A stretch of 64,000 nt of DNA from assembly GCA_036245525.1 (NCBI GenBank), contig BTPG01000001.1, positions 222,282,889 to 222,346,888 of the forward strand. Reading direction: 5' to 3'. The notes beneath the pieces were generated by a model. The model was not told the origin of the DNA. It made no database searches and saw only the letters and a program-made list of their open reading frames with translations. A program made the position numbers and the translations under genes. Positions 34,356 through 46,312 of this stretch are shown here, one piece after another. The stretch comes from Semisulcospira habei (Eukaryota; Mollusca; Gastropoda; Semisulcospiridae). Each line of letters starts with the position of its first letter. Positions within the stretch are counted from its first letter, which is position 1.

Positions 34356-35381
34356 CCCCTTGAATGCCACTGTCTATACCTTTCGGCGAAAAAGACGCGT
34401 AGTTATATATTGACACAAACGACTACCAAAAACGAACAAGAGCAGTGAGCGAAATCAGTCACGGCGAGGGCTCATGAGGATCTATGCCTCTTGGAGATGT
34501 TTGGAGTGTTGTCTGTCCGCCGTGATTTCGCTCTCGTTCTGCCGGTGTGGCGAGTCGTTCGTTGGAAACGTAACCTCACTATAGACTGCTACTGACCATA
34601 CCGCTCTACGGAAAAGACGGGTAACTACCAGCTCCCGTAACTACCAGCCCTACCAGCCCCCGTAACTACCAGCCCCCCTAACTACCAGCCCCCGTAACTA
34701 CCAGCCCCCCTAACTACCAGCCCCCCTAACTACCAGCCCCCTTAACTACCAGCCCTACCAGCCCCTGTAACTACCAGCCCTACCAGCCCCCGTAACTATC
34801 AGCCCCCGTAACGACCAGCCCCCGTACTAAACTACCAGCCCCCGTTACTACCAGCCCCCGTAACTACCAGCCCCCGTAACTACCAGCCCTACCAGCACCC
34901 GTAACTACCAGCACCCGTAACTACCAGCACCCGTAATTACCAGCACCCGTAACTACCAGCCCTACCAGCACCCGTAACTACCAGCACCCGTAACTACCAG
35001 CACCCGTAACTACCAGCCCTACCAGCCCCCGTAACTACCAGCCCTACCAGCACCCGTAACTACCAGCCCCCGTAACTACCAGCACCCGTAACTACCAGCC
35101 CTACCAGCCCCCGTAACTACCAACCCTACCACCCCCCGTAACTACCAGCCCCCGTAACTACCAGCCCCCGTAACTACCAGCCCTACCAGTTCCCCTAACC
35201 ACCAGCCCCCGTAACTACCAGCCCCCGTAAATACCAGCCCCCGTAACTACCAGCCCTATTAGCCACCGTAACTACCATCCCCCGTAATTACCAGCCCCCG
35301 TAACTACCATAACTACCAGCCCCCGTAACTACCAGCCCCCCGTAACTACGCCACGCGGTATCCTCAGTGGCAGTCCGGGGG
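34356..35381 (+). mobile_element. piggyBac-like MITE expanded by a minisatellite
   Basis: The left end is TTAA + CCCCTTGAATGCCACTG (34352 on) and the right end is CAGTGGCAGTCCGGGGG + TTAA (35365-35385), as in the MITE at 45797-46006. The interior has one arm of the GAGGCAT hairpin (34468-34495) and then a long tandem array. Its right TTAA is also the left TTAA of TTAA transposon copy 2. Confidence 0.65.
34628..35350 (+). repeat. 16-bp minisatellite, CCCCCGTAACTACCAG unit
   Basis: More than forty tandem units of the 16-mer and a 9-bp partial form (CCCTACCAG) occur in patterned order, with unit variants CACCCGTAACTACCAG in the centre. There are no unique spacers, so this is not a CRISPR array. 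Confidence 0.95.
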
Positions 35382-36614
35382 TTAAAGGTCCGGGTTCAGC
35401 AATTAGTCAGTAGAGGACATCGAAAAAAAAATTTCAAAGTCCCTACCTGACACAGAAAGTGCAACCCTGATAGGGCCCCGTGTGATAGGATCCCCGAGCA
35501 CGCACGTTACTATAGCTGCTGTAGAGTGTCAGACGTCCTTGACGGCTGTCACAGTTCACGAAAACAGGTATACACCATCCAGCTGCCTAAGGTCACTTCC
35601 AGTTGCATCTGTCCGTGCGCGGTAACATCCATTTCCCGTGCAACTACGACTGAAAAATATCCAACTTTCATTTTGCCGCACCGTGGTGAAGCCTGCACGG
35701 CCGCCGAGCCGCGACGTCCAGAGCGTCCAAAAAAGGTCCAGCGAATGGTGGCGGTAAGTCCAACATGATATGGTGTGGTCTTTTCACTTTTTGTGGTACA
35801 AATATTACTTTTGTTGGTAAGTATATTTCCAACAACAACAAACACCTATGTTCGTGTAGCTGACGTCGTGTTTACAAAGGGAAGGTACTCGTAAATATGT
35901 ATTATCAGGGGACACCACTCTAATGACCACTTCCTTGTCAACAACAAGAAGCCCTAGCGATCGTAATGTTATGTGTGTTCTGGTGTACAGGACACTAATT
36001 TCGGGGGAAATGATGACTGAGGAAATAACAGCAGACGACAGTGGTGAGAAGTAGGCAGAATACATCGATGAACAAGACGAAGAATAGATTGGAAATCTTA
36101 GCCTCACTGTTCGTCTCTTCTGTAGTTACTATATATATACGTCACTATAGTAACAGCCTGAAACTTTGTTTTTAAATATTCTCTCCTTTATAAATAAGTG
36201 TAATAGTTTCTGGGCAATTTTCTATTACACATATTTGTGTTATATACATAATGAAATATGCGATATATTCTGAGCTCTGGTCTGATGTACATTTAGAAGT
36301 TTCCACTTTTAGTTGCGATTTGTTTTGGGGGTTCGTGGTGGTTGTTTTTGTGTAAATATCTTCAGAACGCCACGCCATTTTCTAGTACAAGACCCGTGTG
36401 TGCATTACATAACTATACAAATACCAGTCATTTGATTCTTTTTCAGTGCCACACCAAATGAGCTCACAGAGCAGCAAGCAGCTAATGTGTTATTTCTGTG
36501 GATACATTTGTGAAGCTAGTACAAAGTGAAGGTGCATCAGTAATGGAACAACGCCCAATCTCATCACAATACATAACAGATAATCGCAGTGGCAAGGTAA
36601 GTTGTGAACCTAAA

Positions 36615-36702
<88 letters not shown>
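36615..36702. repeat. (GT)n microsatellite in transposon copy 2
   Basis: About 88 bp; the same site in copy 1 (20218-20270) has about 50 bp with a TACA break, so it expanded after transposition. Confidence 0.92.
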
Positions 36703-36705
<3 letters not shown>

Positions 36706-38140
36706 CTTGGGACAAAATGTACAGCTGGCTTATATTTAGAACAAAATATACAGCTGTCTGAATAGAATTAAATATACAGCTGTTTGAATAAAAAACAAAA
36801 TATACCTGCAGTTGTCTGAACACAGACAAAATGTTCAGCTGTCTGAATGAAAACAAATGTACAGCTGCTCGCTGTATGAAAACAACATCAGCAATTGTCT
36901 GGATGAGAATATAATCAACAGGTCTAGGTAAGGATAAAATATACCACTATAATCAACCTAAAATATATTTGTTCACAAAATAACAGCACATTTCAGTGTG
37001 ATGAAATAGAGCAATACATGTATGTGCATAATTCATTATGAAACTCACAATCAGGTATATAAGTGGTCTATTGTAAGTTGGCTTGCCACTGATACAATGT
37101 ATTTCTCATATTTTCCTGAAACCACAAGCTTATAAACAGGAGAAATATGAGTGACAAAAACTTATAATATCATTCTTGTATACCAAAATATTTTATTGCT
37201 AGTTTTTCTGTGAATCATGTAAATACATGTATGTATATATTGCTCCATATCATAACACTCAAATGTGCTGCTATTTTGTGACTAAGCCATTTTTAGAAAG
37301 CCACACGCACATGCGTATGTGCACACATGCCTATTTTCTGTATTTATTTCTTTTTCAACAGGTTTTGTCCATCCATTACTGTGTTTATGGTTTGTTTCTA
37401 GACAGCAGGGCTGTCACAAGGTCAGGTGACTTGAAACTGGTGAATGCACAGCATGGCATCGAGTTTCTGAAGACAGCAAGACCTGTCCGATAAGTTGTCA
37501 CCGACAGAGTTCTACTGTAATCTCCTGCTACTTTCAGGTAATTATCAGTTTGGTGGCATTTGATTTTGAAGTATGGTACACCCGTGCGCTTGCACAAAAT
37601 CATTTTTGTTTGTAAAAGTGTTATCGCATCACACATAAAGTAGCTTATAGTGTCCTGGAAATATTGCTGTCACAACACTAAGTTATGATTTACATATGAC
37701 TGCTACCTCCACACTGTAAGTATATTTACAAGTTGACAGTAAACATTATTATCATGGTGCCATGGTGGTTTTTCTCCCAAGTCTTCATAACAGCTAGTGC
37801 TAGCTACCGGTCAGTTTGCCACTCTGTAATGCATGTATCTTTTTTCCAGTATGAAATAGATTTGTATATTATTACTGACTTGATCGCAGCCACTGAAAAA
37901 TCTGGATCATTACTTTGATGTGTGGCACAAAGGCAAGCGAATTGCATAAAAGGTTTGAGTTGAGCTGTGTGTTTACATGGAGGATTATATCCTTGAGTGT
38001 ATGCAGAACAAAAACACACGAAACTGTCCTGTCATCGAAATAACCTACTCAGTATAAACTGCTGCTGGTACATTTTCACTTTTGTGCTTTTTTTACTTTC
38101 AGGTTTTGCTTTATCTATTATATTGGCCATCTGTTTTCAG

Positions 38141-38491
38141 TTTCTTTGCTGCTGCCAAAGGCTAAACACCACTTGAAACAAGGGATAAAGCCTGTTATCA
38201 ACCATCACCACACATTACGAGTGTCCTTGCCAGGCATGATCAAGGTATCATGTCTTATTTATGCACTTATTTTGACTTAGAGTTTAGATATGTTTCAGTC
38301 TCATCATTGAGTGTTTTGAGTGTTAGTCAAGGGGATATATCTATGTGGCTGAAAATGAAATGGCCCCCCCAAAAACTTTCATTGGCTACAAAGGCTACAC
38401 AATGCGCAACAGGCTTACCATCCTTGACTTCAACCACCAAGTATGCAAGCAGTATACCAAGATTAGCAACAGGCACTCTGTGGCATACCAG
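38141..38491 (+). pseudogene. Two exon-like blocks of the TTAA transposon gene, copy 2
   Basis: Block one follows CATCTGTTTTCAG and ends ATCAAG|GTATCATG (38141-38244); one frame reads LPKAKHHLKQGIKPVINHHH without a stop. Block two, ending GCATACCAG|GTAGCA at 38491, reads FIGYKGYTMRNRLTILDFNH and KISNRHSVAYQ. Coherent protein-like frames bounded by GT and AG sites in both transposon copies indicate a spliced transposon-encoded protein. A C7 run before block two shifts the frame. The protein family is not recognised; a link to Kolobok or piggyBac transposases is only suggested by the TTAA target. Confidence 0.5.
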
Positions 38492-38996
38492 GTAGCACAG
38501 CAGAAATATGCATAGTACATGTATGTTACACACTTGTGCAATTTCTGGTACAAGTGCAGTATTGTACATGTCATTTTCAGTATCATTACAGTACATGTAT
38601 TTGTAGAAATATACTATTTAGGATTGTGACACTGACCATGAAAACTAATTCTTTCTTATGGCAAGTCAGGTGCAGAATTCCTGTTCATGTGCACTGTTTA
38701 CAGTATGTAGTTATAACAAGGATGAAAAATGAAAGCAGACATGTATGCAATTTATGAAGAAGAATGTCCAAATATATTGAAAACAAAAAATGTCCAACAT
38801 TTTGCTTTTACATTCAACTTTAATACTTTCTTGTATAGAGAGTACAAAGTGCACAATATGGAGTATATATTACATGCATGTGTCCATTTATTCATGTCCC
38901 AACTACTTGTACAAACAGATGTAAACAATCTCCATGACAGAAAGTAAATTTTAAAAGTTAATGAAAATGTTCTCTTCATTCTGTTTTTTCTCATCA

Positions 38997-39140
38997 AGGA
39001 ATGTGCTCCGTGGCCTTGTATCCCCAATGCCTCACTGATGAGAAGCTCTCCAGTTTGTTACATTACCTACGCAGTACAGATGACAAGATTGAGCGACGAG
39101 TGGATGTGGTTTTTCAGCAGAAGTAAAGACTTGGAGGTTG
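38997..39140 (+). pseudogene. Further exon-like block of the TTAA transposon gene, copy 2
   Basis: The block after TTTTTTCTCATCAAG matches 22520-22655 of copy 1. Frames such as KIERRVDVVFQQK are followed by a stop, and the two copies differ by single-base indels, so neither is intact. Confidence 0.35.
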
Positions 39141-40223
39141 GTTTCACACACATACACAACCAGATAGTGCCCTCAGGTAGTTTAGATTGGGGCTTAGAAA
39201 CTGCCATCTGATTATGGCCACCTGACAAGAGCAACAGTGTTTGCTGTTGCCAAGCCCCATATGGCTCTCATGCCACAACTGAAAAAAATCTGTATGTAGA
39301 GTGTTGGTGATGTTTGATTGCTATTATAATGTGGGAATTTTATTTGCAAATGTGATGCTATAATTTTTGACGCTGCAAAATTTGACTTCGGTCTGCTTCT
39401 TACAAATATCTAGAAAAGTTGGTTCTTCTGTTAACTCGATCAGCTGGATCAAATTCAGTAGTTCTTGTTGTCCATTATTATTAGATGATTCCCACACAAA
39501 CAGTAGGCCGGATTGTCTTCACTGGTCACGCGCTGATAAGGTGTCGCCTCTACTCCCACATTCGATATGGTCACCAGGGGCTGCTCATCGGTTGAGTGCA
39601 TCTTTAGTCTCCCCCAGGGAAAAGTTGGTTATGTTGGCCTGAAAACATATTCATATAATATCATGTTACCAAGCAGCATTGCAAAGCTACAATGTCTTTT
39701 ATTATTAGAACAAAACTGTATAAATCGTTTGACCATCACCGAGACAAAGAAATTGTTTGTAAAAGTTATTTTGCAAATCTGTCTTGTATGGAGTTTATTG
39801 ATTACACTGGCTGTGATTGATTCATTACGGTTGGTTTCATGTTGAGTAGATTATACTGGCTGATACCCGGTAGCCAAGTAAACTCATCTAGAACAGTGTT
39901 TGCAGTACATCTTCACATGTACTAACTGACCTTTGTTCTTGTCTTGCAGCTGCCTGCTGAGAGCAAGTTGGGGCACACTGCACTGCATCAGGCTGTTTGC
40001 TGTTCCAAAGTTTCTGTGTGACATTGCTGCTAACGCCTCTGCAGTTTGGTGACATGTTTGACACTGGCCAGTCTGTTGTCTCTTCACTGGTTGGACCTGT
40101 CCATGAAGGCTGTCTGTCTGCTGTGGAATCATGGCAATATTAGCATTTTGGTGGATAGCAAAATTTAGCATATGATGATAGAACTATATTGCCATATGTA
40201 ACATTACATTAGGAAATCGTTGC

Positions 40224-40412
<189 letters not shown>

Positions 40413-40662
40413 TGCCTGCATGTGTACCCGCCCCCTCCAGCCCCCCCCCCCCCCCCTCTCCCTCACTTACCAAAACACAGTGACCAAGTTTGAATGACAG
40501 CATCATAAGCAAAATATACCATGCATATAATTCAATGACATCACTGAAATTGTTTCTTTATAATTAAAATGGTTGTCTCTGTTCTGTTTGTGTTTTTGCC
40601 TCATGTATTATTACAGTTATATATGGTGCAGGAAGTAAAAGTGCACATGTATGTTGTTCTGT

Positions 40663-40802
40663 AGAGAAGAACCCTATGAGGAAAGAACGTTGCTTAGAAA
40701 TGACAGTTACAACACAATTTATTACTAGATAATATGAATAAAATTGTGTTGTGGCTGTCTTTTCTAAGCGTCTTTCTTTTTTTCGTTGAGTTCGTCTCTG
40801 CA
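40663..40802. repeat. Hairpin repeat (GAGAAGAACC family), inside transposon copy 2
   Basis: Arms GAGAAGAACCCTATGAGGAA...GACAGTTAC and complementary GTGGCTGTC...TTGAGTTCGTCTC. The counterpart in copy 1 is 24004-24145; a perfect one is at 45331-45455. Confidence 0.75.
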
Positions 40803-40980
40803 TTACACACGCTTCGCAGTCACCATTTTGATCTGGACTATGTGGTTCTGTAGGGTACATAGACTACTTGGTCTTGTTGAGGATAGACATACTCATTTCA
40901 TAAAAAAAATCAGCTGTATTTTTAGGAATTATGACAATCATGGTAATTGTGTTTTATTTATGTATACACTTATTGATGTA

Positions 40981-41079
40981 AACCTGCCTGTCCCGGATTG
41001 GCCTCCGCAGCCACGAAAATGCCTGCAGACGACGTGGGCAAGCCCTATAGAATCTTCGTTCGTGAAGTCAAGCCAAGAG
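40981..41079 (+). mobile_element. LINE 3'-end fragment, copy 2 (99 bp)
   Basis: Flanked by the 15-bp duplication ACACTTATTGATGTA (40966-40980 and 41080-41094). The uninterrupted site is at about 24301-24315 in transposon copy 1. The fragment begins in the zinc-knuckle codons and ends in the shared GTCAAGCCAAGAG. Confidence 0.95.
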
Positions 41080-41344
41080 ACACTTATTGATGTACTTGAC
41101 GATTTTGGTAAACTCATAAGAGAAGCCTCACAATGAAAGGCATTTTTAACAGTTTCACTCAGTACAGATATAAACAAATAAGCCATACGTTGAAGTGTAT
41201 TTGAAAACAATGTTTTTGTCACAAAATGAAGATCAAGTGAGATATACCTCTTGCTGTTGTGAACTGATATTATATTTCCTTGATATTTATTTTTGCGGGT
41301 TGAGTCATTTCAGTTTTCTGATAGAGAACATTGCTATATGGAGT

Positions 41345-42310
41345 CTCTTGGCTTGACTTCGCGAACGAAGATTCTATAGGGCTTGCCCACGTCGTCTGCA
41401 GGCATTTTCGTGGCTGCGGAGGCCAATCCGGGACAGGCAGGTACGACCGCAGTGGCTGCAGGGGAAGGTCTGTTCAGGGTTCTGAGTTACGACAGCTCTG
41501 TTTTTTCTTCTGAGCCGCTTGTCCTTAAGGTTAGCTCTGCGAGAGTCCTCAAAGGAGACGGCTGCCTTGTGAATGGTGGAGCGCCAGGTGTCACGGTCCG
41601 CAGCAAGCGAAGACCACTGGCGGTGGTCGATTTGGCAGGCACTAAGTGACTTCTTGAGACCGTCTTTGTATCTCTTCTTTGGTGCCCCTCTGTCTCGGTG
41701 TCCAGTGGCGAGCTCGCCGAACAGAGTGATCTTGGGTAGGCGATGATCCTCCATCCTGGAGACGTGCCCCGCCCAGCGAAGCTGTGTCCGCAGCAGCAAA
41801 GCCTCGATGCTCACAGTTTCCGCCTGTTCAAGGACCTCGACGTTGGTGACATAGTCACTCCAGTGAATGCTGAGGATGGTACGCAGGCAGCGCTGGTTGG
41901 GCAGTGGGCAGATGTTCACATCTGCACGGGACATAGACGACCCCGCCCTCCACGAGTCCCCTGCTGCCTTGCAGGCTTGGCCGCTTGGCTGCGGAAAGGC
42001 TAAGGGAGGAAACCCCTGACATCAAAGCCCCCGTGTCTCCGGGGAAGGCTTTTGAGCCAGAGACTAAGACAAGGACAGTCTGATATAAAACCTACGACCC
42101 GAGGACCTCGATGCCACCGTCCCAGCTTGCTAGGCCATGGCAAACGAACCAAGGGTTTAAAGGGTGGGGCCAGTACTGCGCACACTGCACTCCACCAAAA
42201 AGCTCCACCGCGCAGGCTTTAGGAAACGCCCACGGACTATGACACTGAACTTTCCAAGTCCCCTCTACCGCAGCCAACTACGACTCCTCGAACGTTTTCA
42301 CCAGCGCTGC
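41345..42310 (-). mobile_element. LINE, copy 3, internally deleted and with inverted 5' part
   Basis: Flanked by CTATATGGAGT at 41334-41344 and 42311-42321; the empty site is near 24555-24565 in transposon copy 1. From 41345 to about 41897 the LINE 3' end lies on the minus strand, but from about 41898 to 42310 the LINE 5' part lies on the plus strand. This is the signature of twin priming during target-primed reverse transcription. The plus part carries the same leader (GGGCAGTGGGCAGATGTTC) as copy 1 and joins it directly to a short coding piece (CTACCGCAGCCAACTACG), showing another internal deletion. Confidence 0.9.
41374..41934 (-). pseudogene. LINE reverse transcriptase C-terminal fragment (copy 3)
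   Basis: A frame matching the end of the protein at 457-1275, from QRCLRTILSIHWSDYV to the zinc-knuckle CSHCGRTC...H...C and stop. The first residues (about 41900-41934) come from the inverted part and are not LINE coding sequence. No catalytic core is present. Confidence 0.8.
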
Positions 42311-43927
42311 CTATATGGAGTAATCAGAAATAAATCCCACATGGTTTGCTGTCAGTGCAAACATAGATAAACTATGAATGAAATATATTGTGGTTAGAAT
42401 ACCAATTACATAATATATATATATATCTGTTTCCTAACATTTATTTCATATCTCATAACCATAGCACGAGGTGAAAGAAACCTAATGCTCCAGCCGAAGG
42501 GGTGCATGCCTGCATGATGCCAGCTTGCTTTCATCTGCTTCCTAAAGTCAATCGGGCAGGGGGGGGGGGGGGGGGGAAGAATTCGCACAACCCCCCCAAA
42601 AATGGAAAAATTGGTAACATTTAAATTAATTTGGGTCGAGGGCATAAACAGACATAATTATATGGTCTTGTCAAAAAAATGTATACATTATTGGTATGGC
42701 GAAGGCCGGAACCATCTGCTGCGGCCCTGTATCTAATTATTTTGAAACTTGCCTCTCGTTTGCTCGTGCACCCTTTAGCTTGTAGTTGGTGTATCGGTGT
42801 TTGCTGTCAGGCACCTGCATGAGGTATGCATTGGGCAGGGTGCATTGCGTGTGCATAGACAGCAGTTGGTCTGGGGAGAAAATATTATCACTGAACTCAT
42901 CAAGTTTGCAGACGGTAATTATCTTTTGTGATACAAAAATACAAAAAACAAGATGAGAAGTAAACGACAAAGCAAAATATTACCTAGTGCTTAGATTCTT
43001 ATAATGGAATCAAATTTTATGTCCGTGTAACACACACGAACAGGCACAATCACATCAATGGGTGACCGTCTTCACTCCTAGAAGCTGATTCAGCTTTTCA
43101 AAATCCCGAAAAGCTGAATTTCAGCTGTTTGGTTCAGACAGAACAGGCCTTCAGCCAGCCTGTTCCAAATGCAAACGTCATACATTCTCATGAGCTCCTG
43201 CATCCGCAGGAGCTCATGGGAATGTATATCGCTTGCTGGCCATGGATTTATGGGGCATATTTATGTCCCGTTTACATTCATTTCATATTCTCGCACTGTC
43301 ACCCATGCACATCACATTGTTGCATTATGACCTGTAAATTATCTCCCAGGCTTTTGTGAAAAATAAAATCGTTTTGAGGTGGGCGTTTGCGCGTTGCTTA
43401 GCACGGGAGTGCTGTCCCTTACACAAACATTATCTAGTAGCTTCCCTTCGTAAAAATGGCGACTACCATAAAGACTTGTTGTTTGCAAACGCTTTCGAGG
43501 AAACCTTGTTTTGGATAAATGCGAGGACATAAGAAATGAGAAGACCACGATATAGCATGTTCGACGTACCGTCACCATTCCCTGGGCCATTTTTGGACGC
43601 TGTGTACGTCGCTCAGTGCTTCCCAGTACCGGCCCAGAAGTGAAAGTTGGATAGTCATCTTTCGTTGTTGTTGCACGAGAATTGTGGGTGTTACCGTGTA
43701 CGGACAGATGCAACTGGAAGTGACCTTTGGCAGCTGAGTGGCGTATACCTGTTTGCATGAACTGTGACAGCCGTCAAGGACGTCTGACACTCTACAGCAG
43801 CTATAGTAACGTGAATGTTCGGGGATCCCATCTGATGAGGCCCTGTCAGGGTTGCACTTCAAGTCAGGTAGGGACTTCGAAATTTTTTTTCGCTGTCCTC
43901 AACTGACTAATTGCTGAACCAGGACCT

Positions 43928-44595
43928 TTAATACAGCTTCTCTCGCGTCAAGCTGATCAGGCACTAACACACAGCTGTCACAGCTAATCACATCGTCAAA
44001 ACGCATTTCTCTACGCCAGCTTATACACCCACCGCCTTCCGCCGCTGCAGGTCCGGTCCTCAACTAAAAGGGACATAACCGTGTGTACGCTAAACCAGTT
44101 CCCAAACTCACGAAGTTGTCTCTAGTAATGACAGAGACATCGCACGGCATTTATCTGGTCAGGAAGTGAAGTCTGACAAATACGCGGTGTAGCGCAACCT
44201 GAAAGCAAACCGGATTAGTTACCACGGCAGCGAATCGATGGAGACTGACAACCAGTTTATAACTGTTTGACGTTGCCTCACTGATTCTTGCTTTATATTT
44301 TGAGAAACTGTGACTGCCAGTCCTGTTCGCATTTTCTCTTGAGGCTTAGGGCACGAATGTGTAAAGATACGAAGGGACTTTGATGCTCGTAGTCACTTTG
44401 CAGTCAGTGGTAGCGTGTGGAGAAGTTTCCTGTGATAATCCACACAATACGAGTATAAAGACGCGTCGACACACGCCTGTGACATTAAGTGTTGGACACA
44501 GGAAATATGCGTATTTGTATACAATTGAATTTACTTTAATAACTGGTTTGACCTGTGTGCATGATAATGAAACTGACTTACTAGTAAAGATTTCT
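43928..44595. other. No gene seen
   Basis: This unique-looking stretch starts at the TTAA after transposon copy 2. The frame at 44380-44676 runs into a hairpin repeat and shows no recognisable domain. Confidence 0.4.
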
Positions 44596-44599
44596 TTAA

Positions 44600-44672
44600 C
44601 TCATTCGAGACGCGCCGCCTCCGGATACGCGGCGTCACGCCGCGTATCCGGATGCGGCACGTCTCAAATGAA
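44600..44672. mobile_element. TTAA-flanked hairpin, 73 bp
   Basis: Arms CTCATTCGAGACGCGCCGCC / ATGCGGCACGTCTCAAATGA with inner perfect GGATACGCGGCGT / ACGCCGCGTATCC. TTAA at 44596-44599 and 44673-44676; the right TTAA also starts a MITE-like end (CCCCTTGACTGCTACTG). Confidence 0.8.
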
Positions 44673-45007
44673 TTAACCCCTTGACTGCTACTGACGATAC
44701 CGTAGTTACGTAGCGGTTACGCGTCTTTTTCGTCGAACGGTATTGTCAGAAGTAACCAAAGGTTTTGAGAAGTACTCGTGCCAGATTAAGTGAACCAAGT
44801 GCAAGGGTCTCTACTGATTACACGTGATATACACAGTCTGCGTCGCTCATAACAAGGCCGGATATAAGAAACTTCGGATATAACAACACTTTACAGAGGT
44901 CCCGTCAGCATCCTGTTCATCTGACATTACAGAACTGATTTTGAGCGACTACCCCTATAAAAGACCATTATTTAGGCGGCCGTAGACACCTAAATGACGG
45001 TCTTTAA

Positions 45008-45059
45008 CTCATTTGAGACTGACGTGCGGCCTCCTGATAGGCGGCACGTCTCGAATGAG
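45008..45059. mobile_element. TTAA-flanked hairpin, 52 bp
   Basis: CTCATTTGAGACTGACGTG ... GGCACGTCTCGAATGAG between TTAA at 45004-45007 and 45060-45063; a shorter relative of the hairpin at 44600. Confidence 0.8.
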
Positions 45060-45330
45060 TTAATAACAGGTGACACTTTTTGTCCTTGAATACTTCTCTT
45101 GAGAGAGCCCCATTTTTTTAAGACCACTCTTTCTTGCATAAAACGTGCTTGTTCAAAACAGAATCTCATTTACACAGGAATCGACCCTTGATCACGCAAC
45201 ATGGACTTACAGGTGTATGTGGTAAGTACAGAAATATAAACCTTTTACAGACCTTTGAAACGTCAGTGCAGTATTTATATTCCTCATCCTGCATGATTTT
45301 AAAATCCAGACCAAAAAGTGCGCACAATGC

Positions 45331-45455
45331 AGAGAAGAACCTGATGGAGAAAGAAACACGCTTAGAAAAGACAGTTACAACACAATTTATTAAAAAATAA
45401 ATTGTGTTGTGACTGTCTTTTCTAAGCGTGTTTCTTTCTCTGTTGGGTTCTTCTC
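45331..45455. repeat. Near-perfect hairpin, 125 bp
   Basis: Arms of about 60 bp: GAGAAGAACC...GCTTAGAAAAGACAGTTAC and the complement, meeting at AATTTATTAAAAAATAAATT. It is the best preserved member of a family also seen at 24004, 40663 and, as half, 5808. Confidence 0.85.
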
Positions 45456-45796
45456 CGTAAGATTATAATCTTATTTTGGTATTTTCTGGCAGTCTTCTTC
45501 CATAATCTTCTTCCAGACACAAAGGTTGGAATTTCTCCTTGTCCAAGTCTAGATATTTCTATTCCGATATCAATGCGAACTTGCTGCATGAAAAGCGCTA
45601 ACTTAGCTTGTGTGTAATGACGGAGCCTGAGCTGTGGAATAATGTAAGCTTTGCTACGCCACCTCTGATACGTGTGCCTACTCGCGTGGCTTGAGGAAAG
45701 ATGGGTGGGGAAAGTGTGCGTTAATGCTGGACAAGCATTGACACCCTGTTTGGCGGATTGGAGCACTCAAAGCATTGGCTGGAGAAGACACTTTAA

Positions 45797-46006
45797 CCCG
45801 TTCAGTGCCGAGAAAATTTGAACACCACCTACCGCAAGAGGCATATATCCTCATGAGCCCCCGCAGTTGCGGGGGCTCATGAGGATCTATGCCTCTTGCA
45901 GACACCACTTTGAATCCATGTTCCTGGGACATCTAGGGTTTTGTGTTTGGTCTTGAATTAACGAAGACTGCAGAAACACAGTCTGCGTCAGCTGGCACTG
46001 AGCGGG
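45797..46006 (+). mobile_element. piggyBac-like MITE, best copy (210 bp)
   Basis: Ends CCCGTTCAGTGCC ... GGCACTGAGCGGG are inverted repeats flanked by TTAA (45793-45796, 46007-46010). A perfect hairpin GAGCCCCCGCAG / TTGCGGGGGCTC lies at its centre (45833-45900). CCC ends after TTAA are typical of piggyBac. It ends 14 bp before the Polinton. Confidence 0.85.
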
Positions 46007-46014
46007 TTAAAGGT

Positions 46015-46020
46015 CTCTCA
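46015..46020. repeat. Polinton target-site duplication, left
   Basis: CTCTCA directly before the left end; the same six bases follow the right end at 62063-62068. Six bases is the standard duplication for Polintons. Confidence 0.95.
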
Positions 46021-46312
46021 AGAGATTAAACAATGTATTTTCCAAAAGCACCACTCATTAACGCCGCATTAGTCACAAAAATCGCAACATTTTGACAATG
46101 TCCCCTCCATTTACTACGCGACCGCCACCCCATCTTTAATTCACCCCAGTGATTTCAAATAAACGCAAGTTTGTCAATGCGGCGTAAATAAATTTGGTTC
46201 TTTTGGAAAATACATTGTTTAATCTCTATAAGCATTGACCTCAGCACCCGAGCTAAACAGTATATCAACGATGTATGCGTGTTTATTCTGAAATGCGTAG
46301 CAGTTTATTGAT
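46021..46312 (+). repeat. Polinton left terminal inverted repeat
   Basis: It matches the reverse complement of 61772-62062 with a few differences and one 3-bp indel (GCGTAGCAGTTTATTG against GCGTAGTTTATTG). Its outer 207 bp (46021-46227) are themselves an imperfect palindrome with arms of about 52 bp: AGAGATTAAACAATG opens it and CATTGTTTAATCTCT closes it. Confidence 0.97.

Noticed and set aside
34628..35350. Regular array resembling a CRISPR
   Set aside because: Units are contiguous 16-mers and 9-mers without unique spacers, in a eukaryotic context; it is a minisatellite.
43381..43862. Frames in the right end of transposon copy 2
   Set aside because: They lie in the terminal inverted repeat and recur in the left end and in copy 1; no protein domain.
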